Shown: positions 25,725 through 33,353 of the stretch, piece by piece | Layout: each line of letters opens with the position of its first letter | Numbering within the stretch: the stretch's first letter is position 1 | NCBI RefSeq assembly: GCF_010550245.1 | Contig: NZ_JAAGLU010000021.1 | Coordinates: 120,500-184,499 of the forward strand | Direction: 5' to 3' | Source: Streptomyces sp. SID12501 | GTDB lineage: Bacteria > Actinomycetota > Actinomycetes > Streptomycetales > Streptomycetaceae | DNA: 64,000 nt | Program-made: the position numbers and the translations under genes | Notes under the pieces: model-generated | What the model was told of the DNA's origin: nothing | Databases searched by the model: none | The model's input: the letters and a program-made list of their open reading frames with translations, nothing else

Positions 25725-27455
25725 TCATCCCGCGCGCCGGTGCTGTTTGGGACGAGATCGTTTCTCGATGTACATCCGCTCGTCGGCCGACTTCAGGACT
25801 TCGTCCGCCGTCATCCCGCAGTGTGCCCACCCGATGCCGAAGCTCGCGCCGACCCGCATCGCGCGGCCGTCGACCCGGATCGGCTGGATGATCTCGTTGC
25901 GCAGGCGTACGGCGAGGTCCTGGGCGTCGGCCCGGCCGAGACCGTCGGCGAGGACCACGAACTCGTCGCCGCCGAGCCGGGCCACCGTGTCACCGTCGCG
26001 CACGGCCCCGCCGAGCCGCCGGGCCACCTCGATCAGCACCGCGTCGCCGGCGTTGTGCCCGAAGCGGTCGTTGATCGACTTGAAGCCGTCGAGGTCGCAG
26101 AAGAGCACCGCGAGCCCCTTCGTCCCGTCGTCCTGCTCACCCTCGGGGGCGACGGTGTGGACGTGGTGGTCGTACGCGCCGTACGCCTCTGGAGTGGCGC
26201 TGAAGTCGAACTGGTGGCCGCTCACGTCGTACGGCTGGAGTCCGCCGTCCGTCACGGGCACCGGCGCGGTCGTGTACTGGTCATGGGTCCCGTAGGGGTC
26301 CACCTGGCCGTGTTCGTAGGCCGCGTCGACCGACTCGACCAGGCCCGGCGCCGCTGTCTGCGAGCGCTGGCAGAGGCGGGAGCTGAGCCGGGCGCGCAGT
26401 TCGGCGGAGTTGGGCAGGCCGGTGAGGGAGTCGTGGGAGGCGCGGTGGGCGAGCTGGAGCTCGCGGCGCTTGCGCTCCTCTATGTCCTCGACGTGGGTGA
26501 GCAGGAAGCGGGGGCCGTCGGTGGTGTCCGCGACGACGGAGTTGCGCAGCGACACCCACAGGTACGAGCCGTCCCGGCGGGCGAGCCGGAGCTCGGTGCG
26601 CCCGCCCTCGGCGGAGGTGCGGAGCAGGGTGCCTATGTCCTCGGGGTGCACGAGGTCGGAGAAGGAGTAGCGGCGCATCGCGGAGGCTGGGCGGCCCAGC
26701 AGACGGCACAGGGCGTCGTTGGTGCGGAGTATTCGCCCGTGCTGGTCACCGCCCATCTCGGCGATGGCCATGCCGGAGGGGGCGTACTCGAAGGCCTGCC
26801 GGAAGCTTTCCTCGCTGGCCCGCAGCGCCTGCTGCTCGCGTTCGAGTCTGACCAGTGCCCGCTGCATATTCGCGCGTAGACGTGAGTTGCTGATCGCGAT
26901 CGCGGCCTGGAACGCGTACATCTGGAGCGCTTCTTTACCCCATGCGCCCGGGCGGCGGCCGTTGCGCGGCCGGTCCACGGACAGCACGCCGATCAGTTCG
27001 CCGCAGGTGCCGCCGGGCACGCTCGGGGTGAACATCGGCGCGAAGAGCCGGTCCGAGGGATGCCACTCGTCCTCGAAGCGCGGGGCGGGGCCGTCGGTGT
27101 ACCACTGCGGGACGTCGTCGTCGTCGAGGACCCAGCCCTCGGTGTGCGGAATGAAGACCAGTTCGCCCCAGGTCTCACCCATGGCGAGGCGGCGTTCCCA
27201 CGAGTCGCGCGAGCCGACCCGGCCGGTGATGAGGGCCTCGGCGGCGGAGTTCCCGGCGAAGGCGGCGACGACGAGATCGCCGTCGGCCCGGACGAGGTTG
27301 ACGCACGCCAACTCGTATCCAAGTCCGTTGACGACGCCGTCGGCGACGGTCTGGAGAGTGTCCGGCAGACTGCGCGCGGTGTTCATGTCCGCCATGACCT
27401 GGTGCAGTTGCCGCAAGGTCGCGAGACGGACGTACGGCTCCTGGTCGGTCTCCAT
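25725..27455 (-). CDS. cdgB: diguanylate cyclase CdgB (GAF-PAS-GGDEF)
   Basis: A 576-residue c-di-GMP synthase. A GAF-like sensor occupies about residues 15-190, a PAS/PAC domain about 210-330 (EESFRQAFEYAPSGMAIAEM, then FLLTHVEDIEERKRREL), followed by the GGDEF domain with SHDSLTGLPN, FCDLDGFKSINDRFGH and the intact active site RLGGDEFVVLAD. A low-complexity insert of roughly 80 residues, rich in Tyr, His and Asp, splits the domain between SLTGLPN and DLDGFK. In S. coelicolor CdgB influences development and its gene is a BldD target; a BldD-like box lies upstream here. ATG 27455 has a strong GGAGG site. Confidence 0.92.
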   Translation of the reverse strand: METDQEPYVRLATLRQLHQVMADMNTARSLPDTLQTVADGVVNGLGYELACVNLVRADGDLVVAAFAGNSAAEALITGRVGSRDSWERRLAMGETWGELVFIPHTEGWVLDDDDVPQWYTDGPAPRFEDEWHPSDRLFAPMFTPSVPGGTCGELIGVLSVDRPRNGRRPGAWGKEALQMYAFQAAIAISNSRLRANMQRALVRLEREQQALRASEESFRQAFEYAPSGMAIAEMGGDQHGRILRTNDALCRLLGRPASAMRRYSFSDLVHPEDIGTLLRTSAEGGRTELRLARRDGSYLWVSLRNSVVADTTDGPRFLLTHVEDIEERKRRELQLAHRASHDSLTGLPNSAELRARLSSRLCQRSQTAAPGLVESVDAAYEHGQVDPYGTHDQYTTAPVPVTDGGLQPYDVSGHQFDFSATPEAYGAYDHHVHTVAPEGEQDDGTKGLAVLFCDLDGFKSINDRFGHNAGDAVLIEVARRLGGAVRDGDTVARLGGDEFVVLADGLGRADAQDLAVRLRNEIIQPIRVDGRAMRVGASFGIGWAHCGMTADEVLKSADERMYIEKRSRPKQHRRAG

Positions 27456-27516
27456 TCGCCCTCCTTCCGCCTATCTCACCTTCCCCGTCACTGAATCACA
27501 GCGCGCTGCCCACTCG

Positions 27517-27529
27517 GTACACAGGGTCA
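27517..27529 (-). promoter_or_regulatory. BldD-box candidate upstream of cdgB
   Basis: GTACACAGGGTCA fits the BldD consensus TNACNCWGNGTNA at 12 of 13 positions (only the first base differs). It lies 62 bases upstream of the cdgB start. BldD bound to c-di-GMP represses cdgB in S. coelicolor, giving feedback control. Confidence 0.72.
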
Positions 27530-27544
27530 ACAAAAAAGGTCACC

Positions 27545-27560
27545 TGTGACTCAAGTCACA
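27545..27560. promoter_or_regulatory. perfect inverted repeat upstream of cdgB
   Basis: TGTGACT-CA-AGTCACA, a 7-base dyad 16 bases beyond the BldD-like box. It resembles but does not match the BldD consensus; the binding protein is unknown. Confidence 0.5.
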
Positions 27561-27773
27561 ACGAAAGATGAGCAATTGAGTGGAGTTTCTGAGTTCTTCC
27601 TGTGCGTTTACTGAACGCAAACTTTGTATCTGTGCGGATACTACGAGCGAGGATACGGGCGAGGCGAAGTCGGCGTGGCCGTTCCCGATCATTGGGCGTC
27701 GGTCGGGAGTCCTAGGTCCGGGTTCGGGCGCAGGTCCGATGTGCGGCACGCGGGTGGCGAATAGCTTTTCCAT

Positions 27774-28364
27774 GTGCCGACCACTCCCCCCGCAGTACCC
27801 ACCGCGCCCACCACACCCGCCACTCCCGCCGGGCATCCTGGTGGGGTGAGCAACGACGACTTCCGCGCCGCGATGTCCCGGCTGGCCTCGGGCGTGGTCC
27901 TGGTGACCGCACAGGAACCGCCGCTCGACCCGGACGACCCGCACGCGCCCGGCGGTGAGGACGTCGGCATGACCGCGACCGCCTTCCTGTCGGTCTCCCT
28001 GGACCCGCCCCTGGTCATGGTCAGCGTGCGCGAGGGCTCCCGGATGGACGACCTGCTCGCCGAACAGCCCCTGTGGGCCGTCTCCGTCCTCTCCGAGAAC
28101 CAGCGGCACGTCGCGGGCAGGTTCGCGATGAAGAACCGCATCAGCGACCGCCTCCTCTTCGCGGACCTCCCCGTGGTCCGGGGCGAGGTGTCCGGCGCCC
28201 CCCTGGTGGGCGGCGCCCTGGCGACCCTGGAGTGCCGTACGGAGCAACTGGTGACGGCCGGCGACCACACCCTGGTGATCGGCCGCGTCCTGACGGCGAC
28301 GGCACCGAGCGCGGACGGCGGCCCGCTGGCGTACTTCCGGGGCCGCTACCGGCAGCTGGGCTGA
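27774..28364 (+). CDS. flavin reductase family protein
   Basis: A flavin reductase-like protein of up to 196 residues, with an FMN-binding split barrel. Domain hallmarks are DFRAAMSRLASGVVLVTA, GMTATAFLSVSLDPPLVMVSV, the GRFAMKNRISDRLLF stretch and a HTLVIGRV end. Such proteins use NAD(P)H to supply reduced flavin to a partner monooxygenase or act alone. The start is uncertain: GTG 27774 gives a Pro/Thr-rich leader, GTG 27846 begins right at the domain. No partner oxygenase is adjacent. Confidence 0.85.
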   Translation: MPTTPPAVPTAPTTPATPAGHPGGVSNDDFRAAMSRLASGVVLVTAQEPPLDPDDPHAPGGEDVGMTATAFLSVSLDPPLVMVSVREGSRMDDLLAEQPLWAVSVLSENQRHVAGRFAMKNRISDRLLFADLPVVRGEVSGAPLVGGALATLECRTEQLVTAGDHTLVIGRVLTATAPSADGGPLAYFRGRYRQLG

Positions 28365-28435
28365 AGCCGGGCCGAAGCCGGGCTGACGGTAAAATCCCTG
28401 GTCACACCGGTTCCGGTCGGCCTAACTTGGCCCGT

Positions 28436-28903
28436 ATGACGAACGACACGCTCCGGCTGGAGCGGATCAGCCCCGACAACTTCGACGCGGCCGTCGCCGT
28501 CCGCGTCCGCCCGGACCAGGAACACGCGGTCGCCCCGGTCCTGAAGTCCCTGGCCGAGGCGTACATCCATCCGCGCACCGCCTGGCCCCGGCTGATCCTC
28601 GACGGCGAGCGACCCGTCGGCTTCCTCATGGCCTTCTTCGACATCGCCTGGGGCGGCACGGGCACCGACCTGCGCTCGGGCCTGTGGCGCCTGAACATCG
28701 CGGCCGACGAACAGGGCAGGGGCTACGGCCGCTTCGCCGTCGAGTCCGTCGCCGCCGAGATCCGCCACCGCGGGGGCACCGACCTCTACGTCACCTGGCA
28801 CCCCGGTCCGACCGGCCCCGAGCCCTTCTACCTGGGCCTCGGCTTCAGCCCCACCGGGGAGACCAGCGGCGGCCAGACGGTCGGGGTGCTGAGACCCACC
28901 TAG
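28436..28903 (+). CDS. GNAT family N-acetyltransferase (diamine/spermidine type)
   Basis: A 155-residue acetyltransferase: a LERISPDNFDAAVAVRV start, the RPVGFLMAFFDI strand, the acetyl-CoA loop DEQGRGYGRFAVE and the final FYLGLGFSPTGE. This layout resembles BltD/SpeG-like polyamine acetyltransferases, but the substrate is unknown. No ribosome binding site is seen before ATG 28436 and a TAACTT hexamer lies close upstream, so the mRNA may be leaderless. Its stop codon overlaps the end of a minus-strand pseudogene. Confidence 0.82.
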   Translation: MTNDTLRLERISPDNFDAAVAVRVRPDQEHAVAPVLKSLAEAYIHPRTAWPRLILDGERPVGFLMAFFDIAWGGTGTDLRSGLWRLNIAADEQGRGYGRFAVESVAAEIRHRGGTDLYVTWHPGPTGPEPFYLGLGFSPTGETSGGQTVGVLRPT

Positions 28904-29104
28904 CCGATCACTACGACCTTTTCGTGTACGAACGTAAATGCCAGGACCCGCTCCAGGCACCGGGCGCCGGACCGAACCGAGCATTCGGTAGGTGACGGCA
29001 CGGAGATGACTTCGGTGTGATTCGAATCGCTCGACGAGAAATTCATTCCCGGAGTCGTTCCACGGATCTTTTTCCCGCCCGTCCGGAAATTCACGATCGT
29101 TCAT
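28900..29104 (-). pseudogene. fossil of an ECF sigma-factor gene (SigJ-like): both ends kept, middle lost
   Basis: From ATG 29104 the frame reads GNEFLVERFESHRSHLRAVTYRMLGSV, a typical start of SigJ/ECF41-type sigma factors, then degenerates near 28970. In the next frame just downstream, ERVLAFTFVHEKVVVIG ends at 28900; this matches the last strand of the C-terminal SnoaL-like domain of the same sigma-factor class. Sigma domains 2 and 4, nearly the whole gene of about 900 bases, are absent. I infer a large internal deletion plus a frameshift. It is too short to be functional. Confidence 0.6.
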
Positions 29105-29177
29105 CCGCCGCCCGGTCAATGATCTGACGTCTGTCCGATGACCGGTCACCGATCACCGATCAGGCCCCGACCCGGCA

Positions 29178-29606
29178 CTAACCCCAGTCCCGTCCCGTAC
29201 GGCCCCGCTTCACATCCGCGCGTGCCTTCTTCTGCCGCAACCGGCGTTCGTTGATTCCGCGCGGGATACGGGTGGGGGTGCGGGGCTTGGGCGGAGGAGC
29301 GGTGGCCTCGGCGAGGAGGGCGGCCAGGCGTACGGCCGCCGTCTCGCGGTTGCGCCACTGCGAGCGGTGCTCGGAGGAGCGGACGGTGACGACTCCGTCG
29401 ACGAGCCGGCCGGAGAGGCGCTCCAGCGCGCGCTGCTTCCAGACGTCGGGCAGCACCTCGGTGTTCGCGAGGTCGAGGCTCAGCTCCACCTTCGAGTCAC
29501 TGGTGTTGACGTGCTGCCCGCCCGGCCCGCCGGACCGCGAGAAACGCCACATGAGCTCGGCCTCGGGGAGCGAGACGGAGCCGCGGATGAGGTAGGGACC
29601 GGACAT
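29178..29606 (-). CDS. arfB: alternative ribosome-rescue factor ArfB (peptidyl-tRNA hydrolase)
   Basis: A 142-residue release-factor-like hydrolase that frees peptides from stalled ribosomes lacking a stop codon. It has the catalytic GGQ in SRSGGPGGQHVNTSDSK, and a basic C-terminal tail (RRLRQKKARADVKRGRTG) that inserts in the empty mRNA channel. Length matches ArfB. An ATG three codons upstream (29615) is also possible. It is divergent from terD. Confidence 0.93.
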   Translation of the reverse strand: MSGPYLIRGSVSLPEAELMWRFSRSGGPGGQHVNTSDSKVELSLDLANTEVLPDVWKQRALERLSGRLVDGVVTVRSSEHRSQWRNRETAAVRLAALLAEATAPPPKPRTPTRIPRGINERRLRQKKARADVKRGRTGRDWG

Positions 29607-29809
29607 GCCCACCATGGTCGCGCGGCTGTCCGGTCCGCGTCACCCCGTTTTCGCCACGACAGCCGTCCTGGAAGGTAAAGAAAGTAAAGACGTGGAACCT
29701 TCGGGACCCCCGTCGGCGTTCATGGGGATGACGGTAGCTTCGTCCCGTACAGGACACCGCACCGCACCGCACGTACGTACGTATGTCAACGAGGGAAGGA
29801 CTCCCAACA

Positions 29810-30385
29810 ATGGCTGTAAGCCTGTCCAAGGGTGGCAACGTCTCGCTCACCAAGGAGGCTCCGGGCCTGACCGCCGTCACCGTGGGCCTCGGCTGGGACG
29901 TCCGCAGCACGACCGGCACGGAATTCGACCTCGACGCCTCGGCGATCGCGGTCAACGGAGCGGGCAAGGTCTACTCGGAGGCCCACTTCATCTTCTTCAA
30001 CAACAAGCAGACCCCGGACAGCACGATCGTCCACACCGGCGACAACCGCACGGGTGAGGGCGCGGGCGACGACGAGGCGATCAAGGTCAACCTCGCCGGC
30101 CTCCCGGCCGACATCGACAAGATCGTCTTCCCGGTCTCGATCTACGACGCGGAGACCCGCTCGCAGAACTTCGGCCAGGTCCGCAACGCGTACATCCGCA
30201 TCCTGAACGAGAGCGGCGGCGCCGAGATCGCCCGCTACGACCTCTCCGAGGACGCGGCGACGGAGACGGCCATGGTCTTCGGCGAGCTGTACCGCAACGG
30301 CGCCGAGTGGAAGTTCCGCGCCGTCGGCCAGGGCTACGCCTCCGGCCTCACGGGCATCGCCAAGGACTTCGGCGTCAACGTCTGA
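29810..30385 (+). CDS. terD: TerD family calcium-binding stress protein
   Basis: A 191-residue TerD-fold protein, linked in other bacteria to tellurite and general stress resistance, and in Streptomyces to calcium-dependent development. Calcium-ligand motifs are visible in TGTEFDLDASAIAV and the acidic GDDEAIKVNL segment; it ends GIAKDFGVNV. ATG 29810 has GAGGGAAGGA upstream. It stands alone and ends at a strong terminator (30416-30460), unlike the ter operons of enterobacteria. Confidence 0.94.
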   Translation: MAVSLSKGGNVSLTKEAPGLTAVTVGLGWDVRSTTGTEFDLDASAIAVNGAGKVYSEAHFIFFNNKQTPDSTIVHTGDNRTGEGAGDDEAIKVNLAGLPADIDKIVFPVSIYDAETRSQNFGQVRNAYIRILNESGGAEIARYDLSEDAATETAMVFGELYRNGAEWKFRAVGQGYASGLTGIAKDFGVNV

Positions 30386-30415
30386 GTCGACGAACGAGCC
30401 GCACAAGGCGGCTGA

Positions 30416-30460
30416 AAAGCCCCCGGCCGAGCGCGAGTTGGCGCTTGGACCGGGGGCTTT
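30416..30460 (+). terminator. terD terminator
   Basis: Perfect 11-base arms AAAGCCCCCGG/CCGGGGGCTTT with a 23-base loop, 31 bases after the terD stop. Confidence 0.85.
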
Positions 30461-30652
30461 CGCGTGCCCGCACATCGCCCGCCCGGCGTCGGCACACGGC
30501 CCGGGCATCGCCCGCACTACATAGGGATATCCCCAGGCTTCCGAAAGACTGCTGGAGACTTCAAGAACGACCCCCCTACGCTCCGAACCCGTAAGCCCCC
30601 GAACGACAAACGTCCACGAGCGGCGCTTACGAGAGACGGAGACACGTCACCC

Positions 30653-31810
30653 ATGCCGTCCTTGTCGGACGAGCACTGTCCGCCCGGAACCAGCCCCGGC
30701 AGTGCTTCCCCCACCGTCCTGATGGACAACCAGGCCCTCGACGAGTTCCTCGCCGCCGACGCGGCCTCCTACGAGGCCGAGACGCTCGGCCTGGAGCTGC
30801 CCGGCTCCACACACACGCACCCCGACCGGCACCGGACTCCCCACGCGTATCCGCACACGAACCAAGGTCGGGGTACAACCACGATGACGACACCCAACGG
30901 CAGTCACGACGGCAGCCACGACGGCAGGCGCGGCAGCAGTCACAACGGCAGCTCCAACGGCGGCAACGACCCCGCCGAGGACGCGATCCGCGCCCTGTGG
31001 GAGACCATGGCCCGCGGCTGGGCGGCGGGCGACGCCACACTGTTCGCCGCGAGCTTCGCGACGGACTGCGACTTCACGACCGTACGCGGCGACAAGCCGC
31101 CGGGCCGCGCGGGCATCGAGGCCGGCCACGACCGCCTCTTCCGCACCCAGTACGCCGGCACCCGGCTCGACGCCCGCGTGACGGCCGTACGACACCTGCG
31201 CCCGGGCCTCGCCACGGCCGAGGCCGAGTCCACGGTCCGCGCCGCCGACGGCACGGCCCTGGCCTCGACCCACGCCCTGGCCGTCGTCGAACGGACGGGC
31301 ACGCACGACGGCCCGGACCTCTGGCAGATCGTCGCCTTCCACAACATGGTCCCGGCCGCCGCGCCCGCCGTGTCAGCCGTTTCCGAGCCCGTGTCCGAGC
31401 CCGAACCCGAGAAGGTCCACCCGGAGACGGGCCGCCCGAAGCTGCGGCACCTCGCCATCGTGGCCCGGGACCCGGAAGGGCTGGCCGGGTTCTACAGCTC
31501 CGTCTTCTCGATGGAGCTGTTCCACCGCGACCCCGACGGCAGTTGCTTCCTCTCCGACGGCCATCTCTCCCTCGCCCTCATCAAGCACCGGCTCGACGGC
31601 GACACCCCGGTCGGCATGAACCACTTCGGCTTCCACATCGCCGACACGGCGGCCACCTCGGCGGCGCTGATCGAGAAGGGCGCGGACAAGCCGGCGGAGC
31701 GCTTCACCGACCGCCCCTTCGCCGAGTACCGCGCGATGGACCCGGAGGGCAACCGGTTCGACCTCTCGGAACACGGGTTCGGCGGGCCGCAGCCGACTAC
31801 GGAGTCCTGA
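30653..31810 (+). CDS. fusion of an NTF2/SnoaL-like domain (SgcJ type) and a VOC domain, with an N-terminal extension
   Basis: A 385-residue cytoplasmic protein in three parts. Residues 1-55 are an acidic helical module (DNQALDEFLAADAASYEAETLGLELP) of unknown origin. A Gly/Ser/His/Asn-rich linker leads to an SgcJ/DUF4440-type NTF2-like domain at about 105-240 (EDAIRALWETMARGWAAGDATLF to LWQIVAFHNM). A Pro/Glu linker then joins a VOC (glyoxalase/dioxygenase) domain at about 260-380 with RHLAIVARDPEGLAGFYSSVF and the metal-site region MNHFGFH. An internal ATG at 30884 could start a shorter protein lacking the first module. Substrate unknown. Confidence 0.78.
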   Translation: MPSLSDEHCPPGTSPGSASPTVLMDNQALDEFLAADAASYEAETLGLELPGSTHTHPDRHRTPHAYPHTNQGRGTTTMTTPNGSHDGSHDGRRGSSHNGSSNGGNDPAEDAIRALWETMARGWAAGDATLFAASFATDCDFTTVRGDKPPGRAGIEAGHDRLFRTQYAGTRLDARVTAVRHLRPGLATAEAESTVRAADGTALASTHALAVVERTGTHDGPDLWQIVAFHNMVPAAAPAVSAVSEPVSEPEPEKVHPETGRPKLRHLAIVARDPEGLAGFYSSVFSMELFHRDPDGSCFLSDGHLSLALIKHRLDGDTPVGMNHFGFHIADTAATSAALIEKGADKPAERFTDRPFAEYRAMDPEGNRFDLSEHGFGGPQPTTES

Positions 31811-31819
31811 GGTCCGCCC

Positions 31820-31851
31820 GTGAGCCCGTGAGCCCGTGAGCCCGTGAGCCC
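31820..31851. repeat. four perfect tandem 8-base units
   Basis: GTGAGCCC four times, 9 bases after the NTF2-VOC stop, followed by three looser TACACGCGG units up to about 31900. Confidence 0.85.
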
Positions 31852-31959
31852 GTTCGTATACGTACACGCGGTTTCGTACACGCGGGCTCATACACGCGGT
31901 TCGCATCCGTGCGGAGACGGGTTCACGGGCGTCAATCCCGCCGTGACACCATCACCACC

Positions 31960-32460
31960 GTGCTCGATATCGGTTACGCCCTCTCCAACCGCTTCCCGGA
32001 TCCCCCGCAGACCGACTACCGTCGCGCGGACGTCCACTCACTCCGCCACGACCTGTTCTGCGGGGACGTCTACCTCGCCGACACCAAGGCGGACCGGGAA
32101 CTGTCCACAGCCTGGGGATGGGTGCCGGTGCTCGACTTCGCGTGGGCGCTGTGCGACATCGTGGAGCAGCTGGACCAGGATCCCGCGGGCTCCCGCGCCT
32201 CCCGCCCCCAGTACGCGGAACTGGACTTCACCGAGTCCACCGACCGCATGCTGTTCAAGCGCCGCTTCGGGTGGGTGGACATCGAGTCCGACTGGATGCC
32301 GGCGGAGGAGCCCCCGCTCAACTTCTCCCACGCTGAACTCCGCAAGGAGGCACGGGACTTCCTGCACGACGTACTGGCCGACCTGATCGACCTGCACGAC
32401 GCGCTCGACGAGAACCCGGCCATCTGGACGCTCCAGGCCCGCTTCCCGAGGGTCAAGTAG
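31960..32460 (+). CDS. hypothetical protein
   Basis: About 166 residues from GTG 31960; a longer frame from 31909 reads through a repeat-rich stretch without a site. The family is not recognised with confidence. Features: LFCGDVYLADTKADRELSTAWGWVPVLDFAWALCDIVEQL in the N-terminal half, WVDIESDWMPAEEPPLNFSH in the middle and a long acidic C-terminal helix. It resembles the small DUF-type proteins that Streptomyces carries in many copies. No membrane segment or signal peptide. Confidence 0.7.
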   Translation: MLDIGYALSNRFPDPPQTDYRRADVHSLRHDLFCGDVYLADTKADRELSTAWGWVPVLDFAWALCDIVEQLDQDPAGSRASRPQYAELDFTESTDRMLFKRRFGWVDIESDWMPAEEPPLNFSHAELRKEARDFLHDVLADLIDLHDALDENPAIWTLQARFPRVK

Positions 32461-32472
32461 TAGACAGGGAAG

Positions 32473-33198
32473 CTACCCGGCCCCCTCCACCCGCACCCCC
32501 AACTCCGCCGCGAACACCTCCGCCAGATCAAGCAACTGCACCGGGCTGATCACCGCCCCCGCCAGCCGATCCACCCCCCGCGCGAACCCCAGCTCCGCGG
32601 CCCGCCGGAAATCCACATCGCTCAGCCGCGCCGCAGTGAAGTCCGCCCCCTTCAGCACACAGTCCACGAACTCCACGCGCTCCAGCACCGCACCCCCGAA
32701 GTCCGGCTCCACCAGCACGCATCCCTCGAAGACGACATCCTTCAGCTTCGCCTTGCGCAGGTTCAGATAGTCGATCTTCCCGCCCCGCACCACCACCCGC
32801 TCCAGCACGGCCCCGTGCAACTGCACCCCGCCCAGCCTGGCGTCAACCAGCTCCACATCACGCAGCGTCGACTCGGCGAGGTTCGTGCCGACCCCCCGTA
32901 TCCCGGTGAGGACCGAGTCGAGCAGCCGGGCGTGGTGCAGCCGTGTCTCGTCCAGCGCGCACCCCGTCAGCGCGCAGTCCATGAAACGGGCACCCCCGCC
33001 GTCCTGCCCGGCGAAGTCGGCCTCCCGGAACTCCAGCCCGTCGTAGTCCCCGTCCGCCTCCAGCTGCCCGCCCCCGAACGGCTCCAGCACCGGCAACCGC
33101 AGCTCGGGCCGCCGAGCCCCCTTCACCCCGGCCCCGGAACCCTTCGTACCACCCACGCCACCCGCTCCGCCCACGCCATCCATCACTCGCCTCGCCAT
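32473..33198 (-). CDS. pentapeptide repeat protein
   Basis: A 241-residue protein dominated by pentapeptide repeats of the A(D/N)Lxx type (for example READFAGQD, GTNLAEST, GADFTAAR, SDVDFRRA) spanning about residues 55-215, which form a right-handed four-sided beta helix. Some such proteins mimic DNA and protect gyrase; others have no known role. A Gly-rich N-terminus precedes the helix. ATG 33198 is preferred over upstream ATG 33243. The gene converges with the hypothetical gene at 31960, only 12 bases between stops. Confidence 0.85.
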   Translation of the reverse strand: MARRVMDGVGGAGGVGGTKGSGAGVKGARRPELRLPVLEPFGGGQLEADGDYDGLEFREADFAGQDGGGARFMDCALTGCALDETRLHHARLLDSVLTGIRGVGTNLAESTLRDVELVDARLGGVQLHGAVLERVVVRGGKIDYLNLRKAKLKDVVFEGCVLVEPDFGGAVLERVEFVDCVLKGADFTAARLSDVDFRRAAELGFARGVDRLAGAVISPVQLLDLAEVFAAELGVRVEGAG

Positions 33199-33353
33199 GC
33201 CCCCATCCTGCACCCCACCACTGACAATCCCCCTGACCTGCACAAATCTGTCTCCCCCGCCCCCATGTCACATTCCGACGCCCTCGATCGGTCGTACCGG
33301 CAACAAGCGCCGGCAGAAAGCAGAAAGGCGCCCACCGCAGGGAGACCCCAGAC

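Noticed and set aside
27545..27560. Second BldD box
   Set aside because: The dyad has one base too few between half-sites and lacks the CWG centre, so it is listed only as an unassigned inverted repeat.
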